Part shown: piece after piece, positions 1-8,517 of the stretch
How the letters are laid out: each line of letters begins with the position of its first letter
How positions within the stretch are numbered: the first letter of the stretch is position 1
Assembly: GCF_000425445.1 (NCBI RefSeq)
Contig: NZ_KE384377.1
Coordinates: forward strand, 186,001-250,000
Reading direction: 5' to 3'
Length of the DNA: 64,000 nt
DNA from: Flavobacterium denitrificans DSM 15936
Lineage (GTDB): Bacteria; Bacteroidota; Bacteroidia; Flavobacteriales; Flavobacteriaceae
Position numbers and translations under genes: made by a program
Notes under the pieces: generated by a model
Seen by the model: only the letters and a program-made list of their open reading frames with translations
Told to the model about the DNA's origin: nothing
Database searches by the model: none

Positions 1-1116
1 CGCAATTCCGAATAATTCCATTCCCATAATAGAGCAGGCAATAGGCGTGTGGGTTGCCCCAGAAAAAACGGCAACAAATCCAACTCCTGCCAAAAGCGCA
101 ATTGGCATCGGAATTATGGTCGATAGAGCACTTCCCAATGTGGCTCCGACAAAAAACAAAGGTGTTACTTCACCACCTTTAAAACCAGCGCCTAAAGTAA
201 ATCCGGTAAAAAGAATTTTTAATAGAAAATCATACCATTCGTTTGGATTCGAAAAAGAATCAACAATTACAGGAACTCCAAGTCCTGAAAATTTTGTCAA
301 TCCAAAACCAGCAATGGCAATCGCTAAAACAACGCCGCCAATTAAAGGACGAAGTGGTGGATATTTGATGTTTTTTGAAAAAAGAGAACCCCAAAAATGA
401 GTGCTTCTTGCAAACAATAAAGCGGCAAAACCGGATAAAAGACCGATAATTACGGTGTAAAATAAATTACTGAAATTAAGTTGCGGGACAATTGGAATGC
501 TGTAATGAGTATGTTTTATTTGCCAAAATTCAACAGTGAAATAAGCAGCGTAAGCGACTAAAAAAGAAAGTAAAATGCTTTTGAAATTGATTTTGCTGAA
601 GTATAAAACTTCTAAAGCAAAAATAGCGCCTGCTAAAGGCGTTCCGAAAACTGATGCAAAACCCGCGCTGATTCCTAGAATAATTAAAATTTTGCGTTCG
701 GAATTGTCTAGTTTGAAAATTTTGGTGAATTGATCGGCAATTGCGCCTCCCATTTGGACCGCAGTTCCTTCACGGCCGGCAGAGCCTCCAAATAAATGAG
801 TAAGCAAGGTTCCTAAAAGTACTAAAGGAGCCATTTTAAACGGAATTACTTTTTGCGGATTTTCGTATTCTTCCAACAATAAATTATTTCCTTTTGCAAC
901 AGATTCTCCCCAGCAATAATAACTCAAGCCAACTAATAATCCGCCAATTGGCAAAAGCCAAATAATCCAATCATGCGCAATTCTAAATTGCGTCACCCAT
1001 TCTAAAGAAACAAGAAAAAAAGCTGACGCTGATCCCGAAAATATACCGATTAAGAAACAAATGAGAATCCATTTGAATAGGTCGAGCAGGAATTGTTTGG
1101 GATTTTGGAAAGCCAT
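1..1116 (-). CDS. ClC-family voltage-gated chloride channel/transporter (3' end cut by window)
   Basis: Integral inner-membrane protein of the ClC family, which moves chloride as a channel or as a Cl-/H+ antiporter. The visible 372 codons lack the C-terminus, which lies beyond the left edge. Family marks are seen in order: a hydrophobic N-terminus, GSAGREGTAVQMG near residue 113 (the GREGP-type loop carrying the gating glutamate, here with T for P), SGLGVP, and GGEVTPLFFVGA near residue 313, followed by FSGATHTPIA. The ATG chosen gives MAFQNPKQ and is the first in-frame start. The gene is followed by an inverted repeat and then a Rid-family gene on the same strand. Whether it is a channel or an exchanger cannot be decided from this fragment. 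Confidence 0.9.
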   Translation of the reverse strand, partial: MAFQNPKQFLLDLFKWILICFLIGIFSGSASAFFLVSLEWVTQFRIAHDWIIWLLPIGGLLVGLSYYCWGESVAKGNNLLLEEYENPQKVIPFKMAPLVLLGTLLTHLFGGSAGREGTAVQMGGAIADQFTKIFKLDNSERKILIILGISAGFASVFGTPLAGAIFALEVLYFSKINFKSILLSFLVAYAAYFTVEFWQIKHTHYSIPIVPQLNFSNLFYTVIIGLLSGFAALLFARSTHFWGSLFSKNIKYPPLRPLIGGVVLAIAIAGFGLTKFSGLGVPVIVDSFSNPNEWYDFLLKILFTGFTLGAGFKGGEVTPLFFVGATLGSALSTIIPMPIALLAGVGFVAVFSGATHTPIACSIMGMELFGIA

Positions 1117-1133
1117 TAAGGAGTTAATTGTTT

Positions 1134-1247
1134 TAGCCACGAATTTCGCCAATTTTCACGAATTAAAAGAGAAAAATAATCATTTTTAATCTTTTAATCA
1201 GTGGCACTTAAAAAAAGAATTAGTGTAATTCGCGAAATTCGTGGCTA
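1134..1247. repeat. Inverted repeat with GCCACGAATT arms (family A)
   Basis: The 21-base arms at 1134-1154 and 1227-1247 are complementary with one mismatch and begin TAGCCACGAATTTCG. The inner part carries further CACGAATT copies. The same arm sequence recurs at 37631-37721 and, as a half copy, at 49264-49290, so this is a dispersed intergenic element. It lies between two genes on the same strand. Confidence 0.75.
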
Positions 1248-1255
1248 TAAAAATA

Positions 1256-1639
1256 TTACTGTACTACAGCAGTAAATTCGATTTCAACCAAATATTCAGG
1301 AGCAACCAATTTGCTGATTTCATAAAATCCAGTTGTAGGTTTTACATCTTTAAAGAAAGCCGAATGTGCTCTGGCAACTTCCTCAAAAGTAGAAACATCT
1401 GTAGTGAAAATTCTTGTTCTGATAACATCTTTTATTCCAACGTTCAAATCTTCAAGAACTTTTTCAACGCGTTCAATAATGTTATATGTTTGTGCGTACG
1501 CGTCATCGGCTTTTACTTTTTCGCCGTCAACGATTGCTACAGTTCCTGAAACTTCGATGATGTTGCCAATTCTTACAGCGCGGCAGTATCCCATTTTGTC
1601 TTCCCACGGCGATCCTGTTAAGATGTTTTCTCTTTTCAT
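1256..1639 (-). CDS. Rid family (YjgF/YER057c/UK114) protein
   Basis: Small cytoplasmic protein of the Rid superfamily. RidA members are trimeric deaminases that destroy reactive enamine/imine intermediates from PLP enzymes. At 127 residues it has the normal size, with the N-terminal segment VRIGNIIEVSGTVA and the C-terminal LVEIEFTAVV strand of the family. The arginine that binds the substrate carboxylate in RidA (the R of PARSCVEV) aligns here with T in the segment KPTTGFYEISKL. That suggests one of the Rid subfamilies lacking the deaminase arginine, so enamine deaminase activity should not be assumed. It stands alone between the ClC gene and the cbpA/cbpM pair. Confidence 0.88.
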   Translation of the reverse strand: MKRENILTGSPWEDKMGYCRAVRIGNIIEVSGTVAIVDGEKVKADDAYAQTYNIIERVEKVLEDLNVGIKDVIRTRIFTTDVSTFEEVARAHSAFFKDVKPTTGFYEISKLVAPEYLVEIEFTAVVQ

Positions 1640-1802
1640 TTTATGAATTTTTTTGAATTGTTTTTTGATGGTTTTTAAAACAAATTCAGGTTAATTAATG
1701 TGTTGCAATTTATGAAATAAGCGCGTCAAAAAGAATCGTTTTCAGTTGAAATCCCGAAGAAAATTGTGCTTTTTTGTGATATTTTAAAACAGAATTCGAA
1801 TT

Positions 1803-2108
1803 TTATTTCAATTCTTCTTCTTCATAAATTCGGAGTTTGTTTTGTGTATTTGTCAAGTGTTGCTGTAAAACTTCAATTTTATTTAATAAGTGATAAATCG
1901 CGTCAATTCCTTCCATATTAATATTAAGATCATAATGCATTCGCATCATTTTCTCGATTGTTGGCAATTCTTCAGGTTCCAGGTATTCATCATTTTCTTC
2001 AAAAATAATTTTCACCAAACCATAATTGTTGAGTTCTTTTATAAAGGTATTTTCAATTTCGTGATACATACAAAATTGTTTTATTTGAATCAAATTTTTA
2101 CTGGCCAT
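1803..2108 (-). CDS. cbpM: CbpM-like chaperone modulator
   Basis: Short protein with a MerR-like helix-turn-helix N-terminus and a C-terminal coiled coil, resembling CbpM, the inhibitor/modulator that binds the J-domain of CbpA. The start giving MASKNLIQIKQFC is preferred because it opens directly into the family's conserved N-terminus and overlaps the upstream cbpA gene by only 11 bases. An earlier in-frame ATG at 2135 would add nine residues (MQNYLNSEI) and overlap cbpA by 38 bases. The tight overlap with cbpA indicates translational coupling and supports the functional pairing. Sequence identity in this family is low, so the name rests on size, predicted fold and position. Confidence 0.85.
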   Translation of the reverse strand: MASKNLIQIKQFCMYHEIENTFIKELNNYGLVKIIFEENDEYLEPEELPTIEKMMRMHYDLNINMEGIDAIYHLLNKIEVLQQHLTNTQNKLRIYEEEELK

Positions 2109-3018
2109 GATTTCTGAGTTTAGATAATTCTGCAAATAATTCTTTTTCTTTTTCAGATAATTTGGTTGGGATTTTTAAGTTATATGTCACATATAAATCA
2201 CCAAACTGATTGTCTTTTTTGTAGAGAGGAAAACCTTTTCCTTTTAATTTTACTTTTGTTCCTGTTTGCGTTTCGGCCGGCACTTTTATTTTTACTTTTC
2301 CATCAAAGGTTTTTATGTTTATTTCGCCACCCAAAATCGCTGTGTATAAGTCCAAGTCAACAGTAGAATAGAGGTTGTTTCCTTCTCTTTTAAAATCAGA
2401 ATTGTTAGAGATTTGAAAAGTAATATACAAATCGCCATTTGGACCGTTGTTTACTCCGGCGCCACCATGTCCGGGAATTTTTATAACCTGACCATTTTCA
2501 ACTCCAGCCGGAATTGTAATTCTAATGTTCTTTCCATTTACAGTCAAGCTTTGTTTGTGTGTCGTGTATGCCGATGCCAAATCAAGCTGTAATTCGGCGT
2601 TGAAATCTTGGCCTCTATATTTTGACTGACTTCTGCCACTTCGTCCTGATCCGTACATCGAATTAAAGAAATCAGAAAAATCACTTCCAGAAAAATCACT
2701 TCCAAAACCAGAAAAATCCTGTCCGCTTTGCTGTCTCGAATATTGCTGTTGTTGCTGATTTGGATCATAACCAGCTTTCTCAAATTCGTCGGCATGTTTC
2801 CAGTCTTTTCCATATTTATCGTATTTTTTACGATTTTCAGGATTGCTTAAAACTTCATTTGCTTCATTGATTTCTTTGAATTTTTTCTCCGCTTCTTTAT
2901 CATTCGGATTCAAATCAGGATGGTATTTGCGGGCTAATTTCCTGTATGCTTTTTTGATTTCGGCTTCTGTAGCTGTTTTTGTGATTTCCAATGTTTTATA
3001 ATAGTCGATATAATCCAT
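2098..3018 (-). CDS. cbpA: DnaJ-class co-chaperone CbpA
   Basis: Cytoplasmic Hsp40 co-chaperone that stimulates the DnaK ATPase. The J-domain occupies residues 1-70 with the HPD motif at 33-35. A Q/G/S/F-rich linker with repeated SDFSGF-type units covers about 85-135. The two C-terminal substrate-binding beta domains follow without the four CxxCxGxG zinc-finger repeats, which separates CbpA from DnaJ. IPGHGGAG and LKGKGFPLY match the class signatures. It is 306 residues, the usual CbpA length, and overlaps the next gene, cbpM. Confidence 0.95.
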   Translation of the reverse strand: MDYIDYYKTLEITKTATEAEIKKAYRKLARKYHPDLNPNDKEAEKKFKEINEANEVLSNPENRKKYDKYGKDWKHADEFEKAGYDPNQQQQQYSRQQSGQDFSGFGSDFSGSDFSDFFNSMYGSGRSGRSQSKYRGQDFNAELQLDLASAYTTHKQSLTVNGKNIRITIPAGVENGQVIKIPGHGGAGVNNGPNGDLYITFQISNNSDFKREGNNLYSTVDLDLYTAILGGEINIKTFDGKVKIKVPAETQTGTKVKLKGKGFPLYKKDNQFGDLYVTYNLKIPTKLSEKEKELFAELSKLRNHGQ

Positions 3019-3320
3019 TTTCTTGATTTTTTGATGAACAAAAATTTAAAGCTTGAATTTAGGAATAAGTTGCTTATTCTCAAAACAAAGAAGAATTTTA
3101 TAACAAAATTTTTACAAAGGGATTCTACGGATGTATTTTGGGGTAATGTAAAAATTAACGATGGGAATTAAACTATGGCAGGTTTTTTGATTCTAAAAAT
3201 TAGGCCAAAATATTGTTATAAAATACTTAAAGTGGAAGTGCGTAAACAAATTATAGTATTTTTGCTCTACACTAAAATATTTTGCAAAAATTAACAGGCC
3301 GAGTCGATAAAACCTCTTCA
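3019..3320. other. Intergenic region between divergent cbpA and a secreted-protein gene
   Basis: AT-rich divergent spacer of about 300 bases. The only element found is a Bacteroidota -7 box, TATTTTTG, at 3257-3264, reading towards the rightward gene. No matching TTG is present at the usual distance. No small ORF, RNA gene or repeat was recognised. Confidence 0.5.
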
Positions 3321-4043
3321 ATGAAGCATATTTTATTTTTCATATTATTTTTTACTGCTGCAACGCTTTCAGCTCAAAATGAATTTAGTACTAAATTCAA
3401 GAGTATTCCTGCACCAAAGTTTAATGCGAAGCCTAAAAAAATACCGGCTCCTGATTTGCCGGATTTGAACGATCCTGCTGCGCCAACTGCTGAAATTCCA
3501 AGTATCAAAACACCAAATGTTTATGATAATACGCAATTAACGACAAAATCGAAATTTCAGATTGGAGAAGAAAAAAGCAAATTTACAATGTCGACTGAAA
3601 GTCAATTTGCAAATCCAGGAGATCGTTATGTAGCGAAGATGGAAAAAGATTTGGATAAGGCTTTAAAAGATGCCGGACTTCGTGAAGGCCGTGGAACATT
3701 AGTAAAAAAGAATATTTCATTAGGAGATTTCAAGACAAAGTCGCAATATTTTATAGTAAAGTTTCGTGATTTTGGAGCGATCGATGGCGATTTGGTAAAA
3801 GTATCTAATAATGATGCAGTAATTCGAGATCAGATTTTTTTAGATTCTAATTTTAAAGAGGTGAAAATTAATTTAGCCGAGGGATTTAATAAATTAGATT
3901 TTGAAGCTCTAAATATAGGAAGCCTTGGAGGGAACACTGCCGAAATCCAAGTGTATGATGATAAAGGCGCATTAGTAACCAATGATTATTGGGACAATCT
4001 TGCAGCAGGATTTAAAGCTTCGATTGTGGTTACAAAAGAATAA
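3321..4043 (+). CDS. Hypothetical secreted protein
   Basis: Unrecognised exported protein of 240 residues. The ATG used gives MKHILFFILFFTAATLSAQ, a clear signal peptide ending in a typical SAQ cleavage site. A TTG 39 bases upstream is in frame but would bury the signal peptide. The mature N-terminus is rich in proline and lysine (repeated IPAPKF/IPAPDLPDL segments), followed by a compact domain with strand-like patterns. A -7 box lies about 57 bases upstream. The gene converges on a lipoprotein gene across a long hairpin. No function is assigned. Confidence 0.8.
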   Translation: MKHILFFILFFTAATLSAQNEFSTKFKSIPAPKFNAKPKKIPAPDLPDLNDPAAPTAEIPSIKTPNVYDNTQLTTKSKFQIGEEKSKFTMSTESQFANPGDRYVAKMEKDLDKALKDAGLREGRGTLVKKNISLGDFKTKSQYFIVKFRDFGAIDGDLVKVSNNDAVIRDQIFLDSNFKEVKINLAEGFNKLDFEALNIGSLGGNTAEIQVYDDKGALVTNDYWDNLAAGFKASIVVTKE

Positions 4044-4056
4044 GCACTGTAAGCGC

Positions 4057-4137
4057 AAGTAACAAAGCGACAAAGGTTCAAAGAGGCAAAGTTTTTTACA
4101 CTTCGTTTACCTTTGAACCTTTGTCGCTTTGTTACTT
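4057..4137. repeat. Perfect 27-bp inverted repeat (family B), possible bidirectional terminator
   Basis: Arms 4057-4083 and 4111-4137 are perfectly complementary over 27 bases and read AAGTAACAAAGCGACAAAGG onward. They are separated by a 27-base loop. The element lies between two convergent genes, where it may stop transcription from both sides. Related AAAG/ACAAAG-rich sequence recurs at 4738-4830 and 49299-49322, so it is a dispersed repeat and not a gene-specific terminator. Confidence 0.8.
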
Positions 4138-4147
4138 TGGACCTTTT

Positions 4148-4675
4148 TTAGAACGGATCTGCAGTAACCTTAAACTTCATCTCAGCTTTTACAGTCACAT
4201 CTTTCGTTAGAGTTTCTTTCAAAGTTACTTTAGTTCTAATTTTATAGCTATCTGCTTTAATATATTGATCTAGTTTTTTATCGGTACAAATCAAGTCAAT
4301 TGTGTTGTTGGTTGACATGATATTATCTTGATAGGCCAATTCAATTTCATCTGAATTTGTTGTTGAAATATATAAATGAACCGATTTCAAAAATGTAAAA
4401 GTTTTATCCGATGGGTCAGAAATCGATAATTTCAACGATCTCAATTTTACATCTTTTACCAAACTTGCTTTAGTTTTATTGTTGTCAAATTCGGCAGATG
4501 AATTTGTCGTTACTTCTGGCGTTATAATTTCTGAAGGCAGATTAATTGGCGAAGTGCTTTGAATTTTGATCGAAGCGTTATTTGAAATTGTAAAAGTCAA
4601 CAAATCGTCGACAGCATCACAAGAAGTTAAAAAGATTGACAATAAAACGGTCAAGGCAATAAGTTTTGATTTCAT
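4148..4675 (-). CDS. Hypothetical lipoprotein
   Basis: Putative lipoprotein of 175 residues. The N-terminus MKSKLIALTVLLSIFLTSC is a type II signal peptide with the lipobox LTSC and the acylated Cys at residue 19. The remainder alternates polar and hydrophobic residues as in a beta-sandwich, and ends KVTADPF. No catalytic motif is visible and the family is not recognised. It is divergent from guaA. Confidence 0.78.
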   Translation of the reverse strand: MKSKLIALTVLLSIFLTSCDAVDDLLTFTISNNASIKIQSTSPINLPSEIITPEVTTNSSAEFDNNKTKASLVKDVKLRSLKLSISDPSDKTFTFLKSVHLYISTTNSDEIELAYQDNIMSTNNTIDLICTDKKLDQYIKADSYKIRTKVTLKETLTKDVTVKAEMKFKVTADPF

Positions 4676-4737
4676 AGTTTAATTTAAATTGTTTTTTCGT
4701 TACATACGAAATAATTTGGGGTTTGGATTTTTGTTTT

Positions 4738-4830
4738 AAGGTTCAAAGTTACAAAGGGGAAAAGTGACAAAGTGACAAAGTTCTTTTGCTATTTTAAACC
4801 TTATGTTGCTTTATTACTTTGATCCTTTGT
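4738..4830. repeat. AAAGTTACAAAG-type intergenic repeat (family B, imperfect copy)
   Basis: The segment consists of AAGGTTCAAAGTTACAAAGG, two GTGACAAA units and an inverted ATTACTTTGATCCTTTG end. It resembles the perfect element at 4057-4137 but has decayed arms. It lies in the divergent spacer between the lipoprotein gene and guaA. Confidence 0.55.
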
Positions 4831-4834
4831 AGCT

Positions 4835-4886
4835 AAAAATCGGAACGTTGAAAAAAAATATTTATTTTTTCAACGTTCCGATTTTT
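4835..4886. repeat. Perfect 22-bp palindrome next to the guaA promoter
   Basis: Arms 4835-4856 and 4865-4886 are perfectly complementary around an 8-base AT loop. The core is ATCGGAACGTTG, flanked by A and T runs. No gene ends here, because the flanking genes diverge, so a terminator role for a coding transcript is unlikely. The right arm touches the TTG -33 element of the guaA promoter. Confidence 0.8.
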
Positions 4887-4913
4887 GAATTTCGAATATA
4901 AAAAGTACTTTTG
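4885..4913 (+). promoter_or_regulatory. guaA promoter (TTG-N18-TACTTTTG)
   Basis: A -33 TTG at 4885-4887 and a -7 box TACTTTTG at 4906-4913, 18 bases apart, fit the Flavobacterium consensus TAnnTTTG. The -7 box ends only three bases before the guaA ATG, so transcription should start at or next to the start codon and give a leaderless message. Confidence 0.65.
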
Positions 4914-4916
4914 CGC

Positions 4917-6446
4917 ATGCAACACAACGTACTTATTTTAGATTTCGGATCGCAATATACTCAGCTTATTGCGCGTAGAGTTCGCGAATTAAATATATTC
5001 TGCGAAATTTTTCCTTACAATCACATTCCAAGTGATTTATCAAGTTATAAAGCCGTAATTTTAGGAGGAAGTCCTTTCTCAGTTAGAGGAGAAGATGCAC
5101 CACATCCTGATTTATCACAAATTAGAGGTAAAATGCCTTTGCTTGCCGTTTGTTATGGAGCGCAATATTTGGCTCATTTCAGTGGAGGTGAAGTAGCTGC
5201 TTCTAATACTAGAGAATACGGAAGAGCAAACTTGTCTTATATTAAAGAAGGTGAAACTTTCTTTGAAGGAGTTTCAGAAAACAGTCAAGTTTGGATGAGT
5301 CATAGCGATAGTATCAAAGCGCTTCCAACAAATGCTGTAAAATTAGCAAGCACGCATGACGTAGAATATGCAGCTTATAAAATTGAAGGCGAAACTACTT
5401 ATGCAATTCAATATCACCCAGAGGTTTATCATTCAACAGATGGAAAACAGATGTTGGAAAACTTCTTAGTTAAAATTGCTGAAGTTCCTCAAAACTTTAC
5501 TCCAAATGCTTTCGTTGATGAAATGGTAGCAGAATTAAAAGAAAAACTAGGAAACGATAAAGTAGTTCTTGGTTTATCTGGAGGAGTAGATTCTACTGTA
5601 GCAGCAGTTTTATTGAACAAAGCAATCGGACAAAATTTATATTGCATCTTCGTAAATAACGGTTTACTTCGTAAAAACGAATTCCAAAATGTATTAGATC
5701 AATACAAAGGAATGGGATTAAACGTAAAAGGTGTAGATGCAGGAGATCGTTTCCTTGGTGAATTAGCAGGAATCAGTGACCCAGAAACCAAACGTAAAAC
5801 AATCGGTCGTGTATTTATCGAAGTTTTTGATGATGAATCACACTTATTAGAAGACGTTAAATGGTTGGCACAAGGAACTATTTACCCAGACGTAATCGAA
5901 TCTGTTTCAGTAAAAGGACCATCGGCAACTATTAAATCGCACCACAACGTTGGTGGATTGCCAGATTATATGAAATTAAAAATTGTAGAGCCGCTTAGAA
6001 TGTTGTTTAAAGACGAAGTTCGTAGAGTTGGTGCTACATTAGGAATAGATCCAGAATTATTAGGAAGACATCCTTTTCCAGGACCTGGATTGTCAATCAG
6101 AATTCTTGGCGATATTACTCCAGAGAAAGTTAGAATTTTACAAGATGTAGATTCGGTATTTATCGAAGGATTAAAATCTTGGGGATTGTACGACAAAGTT
6201 TGGCAGGCTGGAGCAATTTTGCTTCCTGTAAACAGTGTTGGAGTTATGGGTGATGAGCGTACATACGAAAAAGTAGTAGCGCTTAGAGCCGTAGAATCAA
6301 CAGACGGTATGACGGCTGACTGGGTTCATTTGCCTTACGATTTCTTGATGAAAGTTTCAAATGATATTATAAATAAAGTAAAAGGCGTGAATCGCGTGGT
6401 TTACGATATTAGTTCAAAACCACCTGCAACAATTGAGTGGGAATAG
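4917..6446 (+). CDS. guaA: GMP synthase (glutamine-hydrolysing)
   Basis: Catalyses XMP + ATP + glutamine to GMP, the last step of guanine nucleotide synthesis. The class I glutamine amidotransferase half has Cys79 in AVCYGAQYL and the His/Glu of QYHPEVYH. The ATP pyrophosphatase half has the PP-loop [15 protein letters not shown]. The C-terminal dimerisation domain ends [14 protein letters not shown], the family's typical terminus. At 509 residues it is full length. The ATG giving [17 protein letters not shown] is chosen over a TTG two codons earlier because homologues begin there. A hairpin with a T-run follows the stop codon. Confidence 0.98.
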   Translation: MQHNVLILDFGSQYTQLIARRVRELNIFCEIFPYNHIPSDLSSYKAVILGGSPFSVRGEDAPHPDLSQIRGKMPLLAVCYGAQYLAHFSGGEVAASNTREYGRANLSYIKEGETFFEGVSENSQVWMSHSDSIKALPTNAVKLASTHDVEYAAYKIEGETTYAIQYHPEVYHSTDGKQMLENFLVKIAEVPQNFTPNAFVDEMVAELKEKLGNDKVVLGLSGGVDSTVAAVLLNKAIGQNLYCIFVNNGLLRKNEFQNVLDQYKGMGLNVKGVDAGDRFLGELAGISDPETKRKTIGRVFIEVFDDESHLLEDVKWLAQGTIYPDVIESVSVKGPSATIKSHHNVGGLPDYMKLKIVEPLRMLFKDEVRRVGATLGIDPELLGRHPFPGPGLSIRILGDITPEKVRILQDVDSVFIEGLKSWGLYDKVWQAGAILLPVNSVGVMGDERTYEKVVALRAVESTDGMTADWVHLPYDFLMKVSNDIINKVKGVNRVVYDISSKPPATIEWE

Positions 6447-6458
6447 TAAGATTTTTCA

Positions 6459-6494
6459 AATTAAGGCGTTACATTTGTAATGCCTTAATTTTTT
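6459..6494 (+). terminator. Rho-independent terminator after guaA
   Basis: The stem AATTAAGGCGTTACA pairs with TGTAATGCCTTAATT (one G-T wobble) across a 2-base loop and runs into a T6 tract. It begins 13 bases after the guaA stop and separates guaA from the LysM genes. Confidence 0.7.
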
Positions 6495-6508
6495 AAAACC
6501 TACTATTT

Positions 6509-8422
6509 ATGAGAGAATTTTTAACGTTTTTTCTTGTCTTTATTTTGTCTTTTAACAGAATAACTGCACAAGATTCATTTATCGAGCACAAAATTCAAAA
6601 GGGAGAAACCGCTTATTTTATAGCCCAAAAATATAAGGTTTCGGTTGATGAAATCTACAAACTCAATCCCGAATCCCAAAACGGAATCAAAGACAATCAA
6701 ATTATTAAGGTTCCGGTTCATTCTTCAGAAAAAACAAAAACAGAGCAACAAATTACTCACATTGTTGGCGAAAAGGAAACGCTTTACGGTTTGTCAAAAA
6801 AATATCATGTTTCTCAAGAAGGACTTCAAGAAGCTAATAAAGAAATTCTTGCCAGTGGACTTCAAGTTGGTCAGGAATTGATAATTCCGCAAAATTCAAG
6901 TTCTTCAAAAACAGAAATTACGACAGCTTCAAAAGCAACACATTTGGTTGTTGCGAAGGAATCTCTGTTCAGTATTGCTAGACAATATAATGTTTCAGTT
7001 GAAGATTTAGAAAACCTTAATAAAGATTTATTGCAAAACGGATTGCAGATTGGTCAAACAATTACAATTCCGAATAAAAGAAAAACGTTAGACGGAAGAG
7101 TTCGTGTTATCAATAAGGAGACAGTTTTTCATGTCGTTGAACCAAAAGAAACAAAATTTTCGATTTCAAAAAAATACGGCATTTCAATAGAACAGTTGGA
7201 ATCACAAAATCCAGAAATTGTAAACGGATTGATTGTTGGAAATAAATTAGCGATTAATACAACAGCAATAAAACCTGCAAATGAAAGTGAGGAATTGATG
7301 CTGGCTCTTGCCGAAAAACAGGTTGTAGTTGAAAAGACAAAAGCAAAAACAGTTGAAATTGAAGATTTAAAAGATCGTTTGGTTGTTCAAAAAGAAATGA
7401 ATCAGAAGATTATAAAAATCAATGATTTGAAAGTGAATTTGAATGACATGAATGGTTCTAAAGAAAATTCGGTTGAAAAACTGCGTTTGGTTTTAGAAGC
7501 TAATAAAAATGTTCAGGATATTTTGATGGCCAAATTAGATTCGCTTGTCATTGCAATGGATAATGATTTGAAAGAATTAAAACGAATGGATATTTTGAAT
7601 GTCGAAGAATCTAAAAGATTAGAGAAACAATCTTCTGAAGGAATTAACAAAACCAGTGAATTGTCTTCGCAACTAAAAAAAGAATTGGCAGAAAACAGAA
7701 AAGCATATGCCGGTTTGATGAACAAAGTAGAAAAAATTGCTGTTGAAGAAAATCAGGAATACAAGAAGAAAATCCGCGAAAACGAGAAAAACAATAATGT
7801 GACTTCCATTCAGCAACGACTTTCTTTAGAAGAAATCAAACGCTATAAAATCCAGCAGGAGCAAGGCGATGCTCAAAATCAGTTGCTGATTGCAAAAATT
7901 GATTCGCTGGATACTCAGAAAAAAATTGAGGTAAAAAGACACATCAGCAAAGCTTCTTATTACAGTATGGAAGCGAGGAAATTTGATGATAAAGTGGCTT
8001 TGGTAAAATTGAAAAAGTATCAGGATGAGGCGATTAAAAAACAAAATAAATCGGGAGTTTCCGAAACTTCAAAAACGGTTTCATTAGAAGAAATGAAACG
8101 TGAGCTTGAGGAAAATCCGCTTAGAAAAGACAAAACAGTAAATGTTGAAGTTTTTGATAATCTTAAAGAAGTTTCAAACGGGTATTACTTAGTTTTAGGT
8201 ATATTTACAGACGCAACACTTCGCGATAAACTTATCATGAAACTTATTGATTCTGGTGATTTTAACGCAAGTTTCTTTTTCAATATAAACAGTCTTTCGT
8301 ATTATGTTTACTCGGATAAGTTTCAAAACATGGAAGAAGTTTTGTATAGATGCAAGAAAAAGGAAGAAGATGAGTTATATAAAGAAATAAGTATTGCTAA
8401 GGTCGAGATTGATCTAAGATAA
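6509..8422 (+). CDS. Secreted LysM-repeat protein with coiled coil and SPOR-like C-terminus
   Basis: Exported cell-envelope protein of 637 residues. A signal peptide (to about residue 20, ITAQ) precedes four LysM peptidoglycan-binding repeats at about 27-69, 83-128, 144-190 and 208-250, each with the GET/KETxxxIAxKYxVSxxxL pattern. Residues 260-540 are charged and heptad-like, predicted as a long coiled coil. The last 90 residues (NGYYLVLGIFTDATLRDKLIMKL) resemble a SPOR-type domain, but that match is weak. The next gene encodes a second LysM protein, so both probably act at the peptidoglycan. The exact role is unknown. Confidence 0.85.
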   Translation: MREFLTFFLVFILSFNRITAQDSFIEHKIQKGETAYFIAQKYKVSVDEIYKLNPESQNGIKDNQIIKVPVHSSEKTKTEQQITHIVGEKETLYGLSKKYHVSQEGLQEANKEILASGLQVGQELIIPQNSSSSKTEITTASKATHLVVAKESLFSIARQYNVSVEDLENLNKDLLQNGLQIGQTITIPNKRKTLDGRVRVINKETVFHVVEPKETKFSISKKYGISIEQLESQNPEIVNGLIVGNKLAINTTAIKPANESEELMLALAEKQVVVEKTKAKTVEIEDLKDRLVVQKEMNQKIIKINDLKVNLNDMNGSKENSVEKLRLVLEANKNVQDILMAKLDSLVIAMDNDLKELKRMDILNVEESKRLEKQSSEGINKTSELSSQLKKELAENRKAYAGLMNKVEKIAVEENQEYKKKIRENEKNNNVTSIQQRLSLEEIKRYKIQQEQGDAQNQLLIAKIDSLDTQKKIEVKRHISKASYYSMEARKFDDKVALVKLKKYQDEAIKKQNKSGVSETSKTVSLEEMKRELEENPLRKDKTVNVEVFDNLKEVSNGYYLVLGIFTDATLRDKLIMKLIDSGDFNASFFFNINSLSYYVYSDKFQNMEEVLYRCKKKEEDELYKEISIAKVEIDLR

Positions 8423-8517
8423 TTTTAGACCGAATTAACATTGGCCTGAATCTTGATTTGATCAGAAAGTAGTACCTTGTTTTTGAATTAAAAATTAAAT
8501 TGTTTTAAGTCCTATTT

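Noticed and set aside
47..400. Rightward ORF of 117 codons at the left edge
   Set aside because: It lies antisense to the ClC gene, whose conserved motifs GREGT and GGEVTPLF read on the other strand; it has no family signature.
2544..2813. Leftward ORF of 89 codons inside cbpA
   Set aside because: It is an alternative frame of the Q/G/S-rich CbpA linker; cbpA itself has the J-domain and full family length.
4750..4916. Purine riboswitch before guaA
   Set aside because: No purine-riboswitch core was seen. The palindrome ends upstream of the predicted transcription start, so it would not be part of the message.
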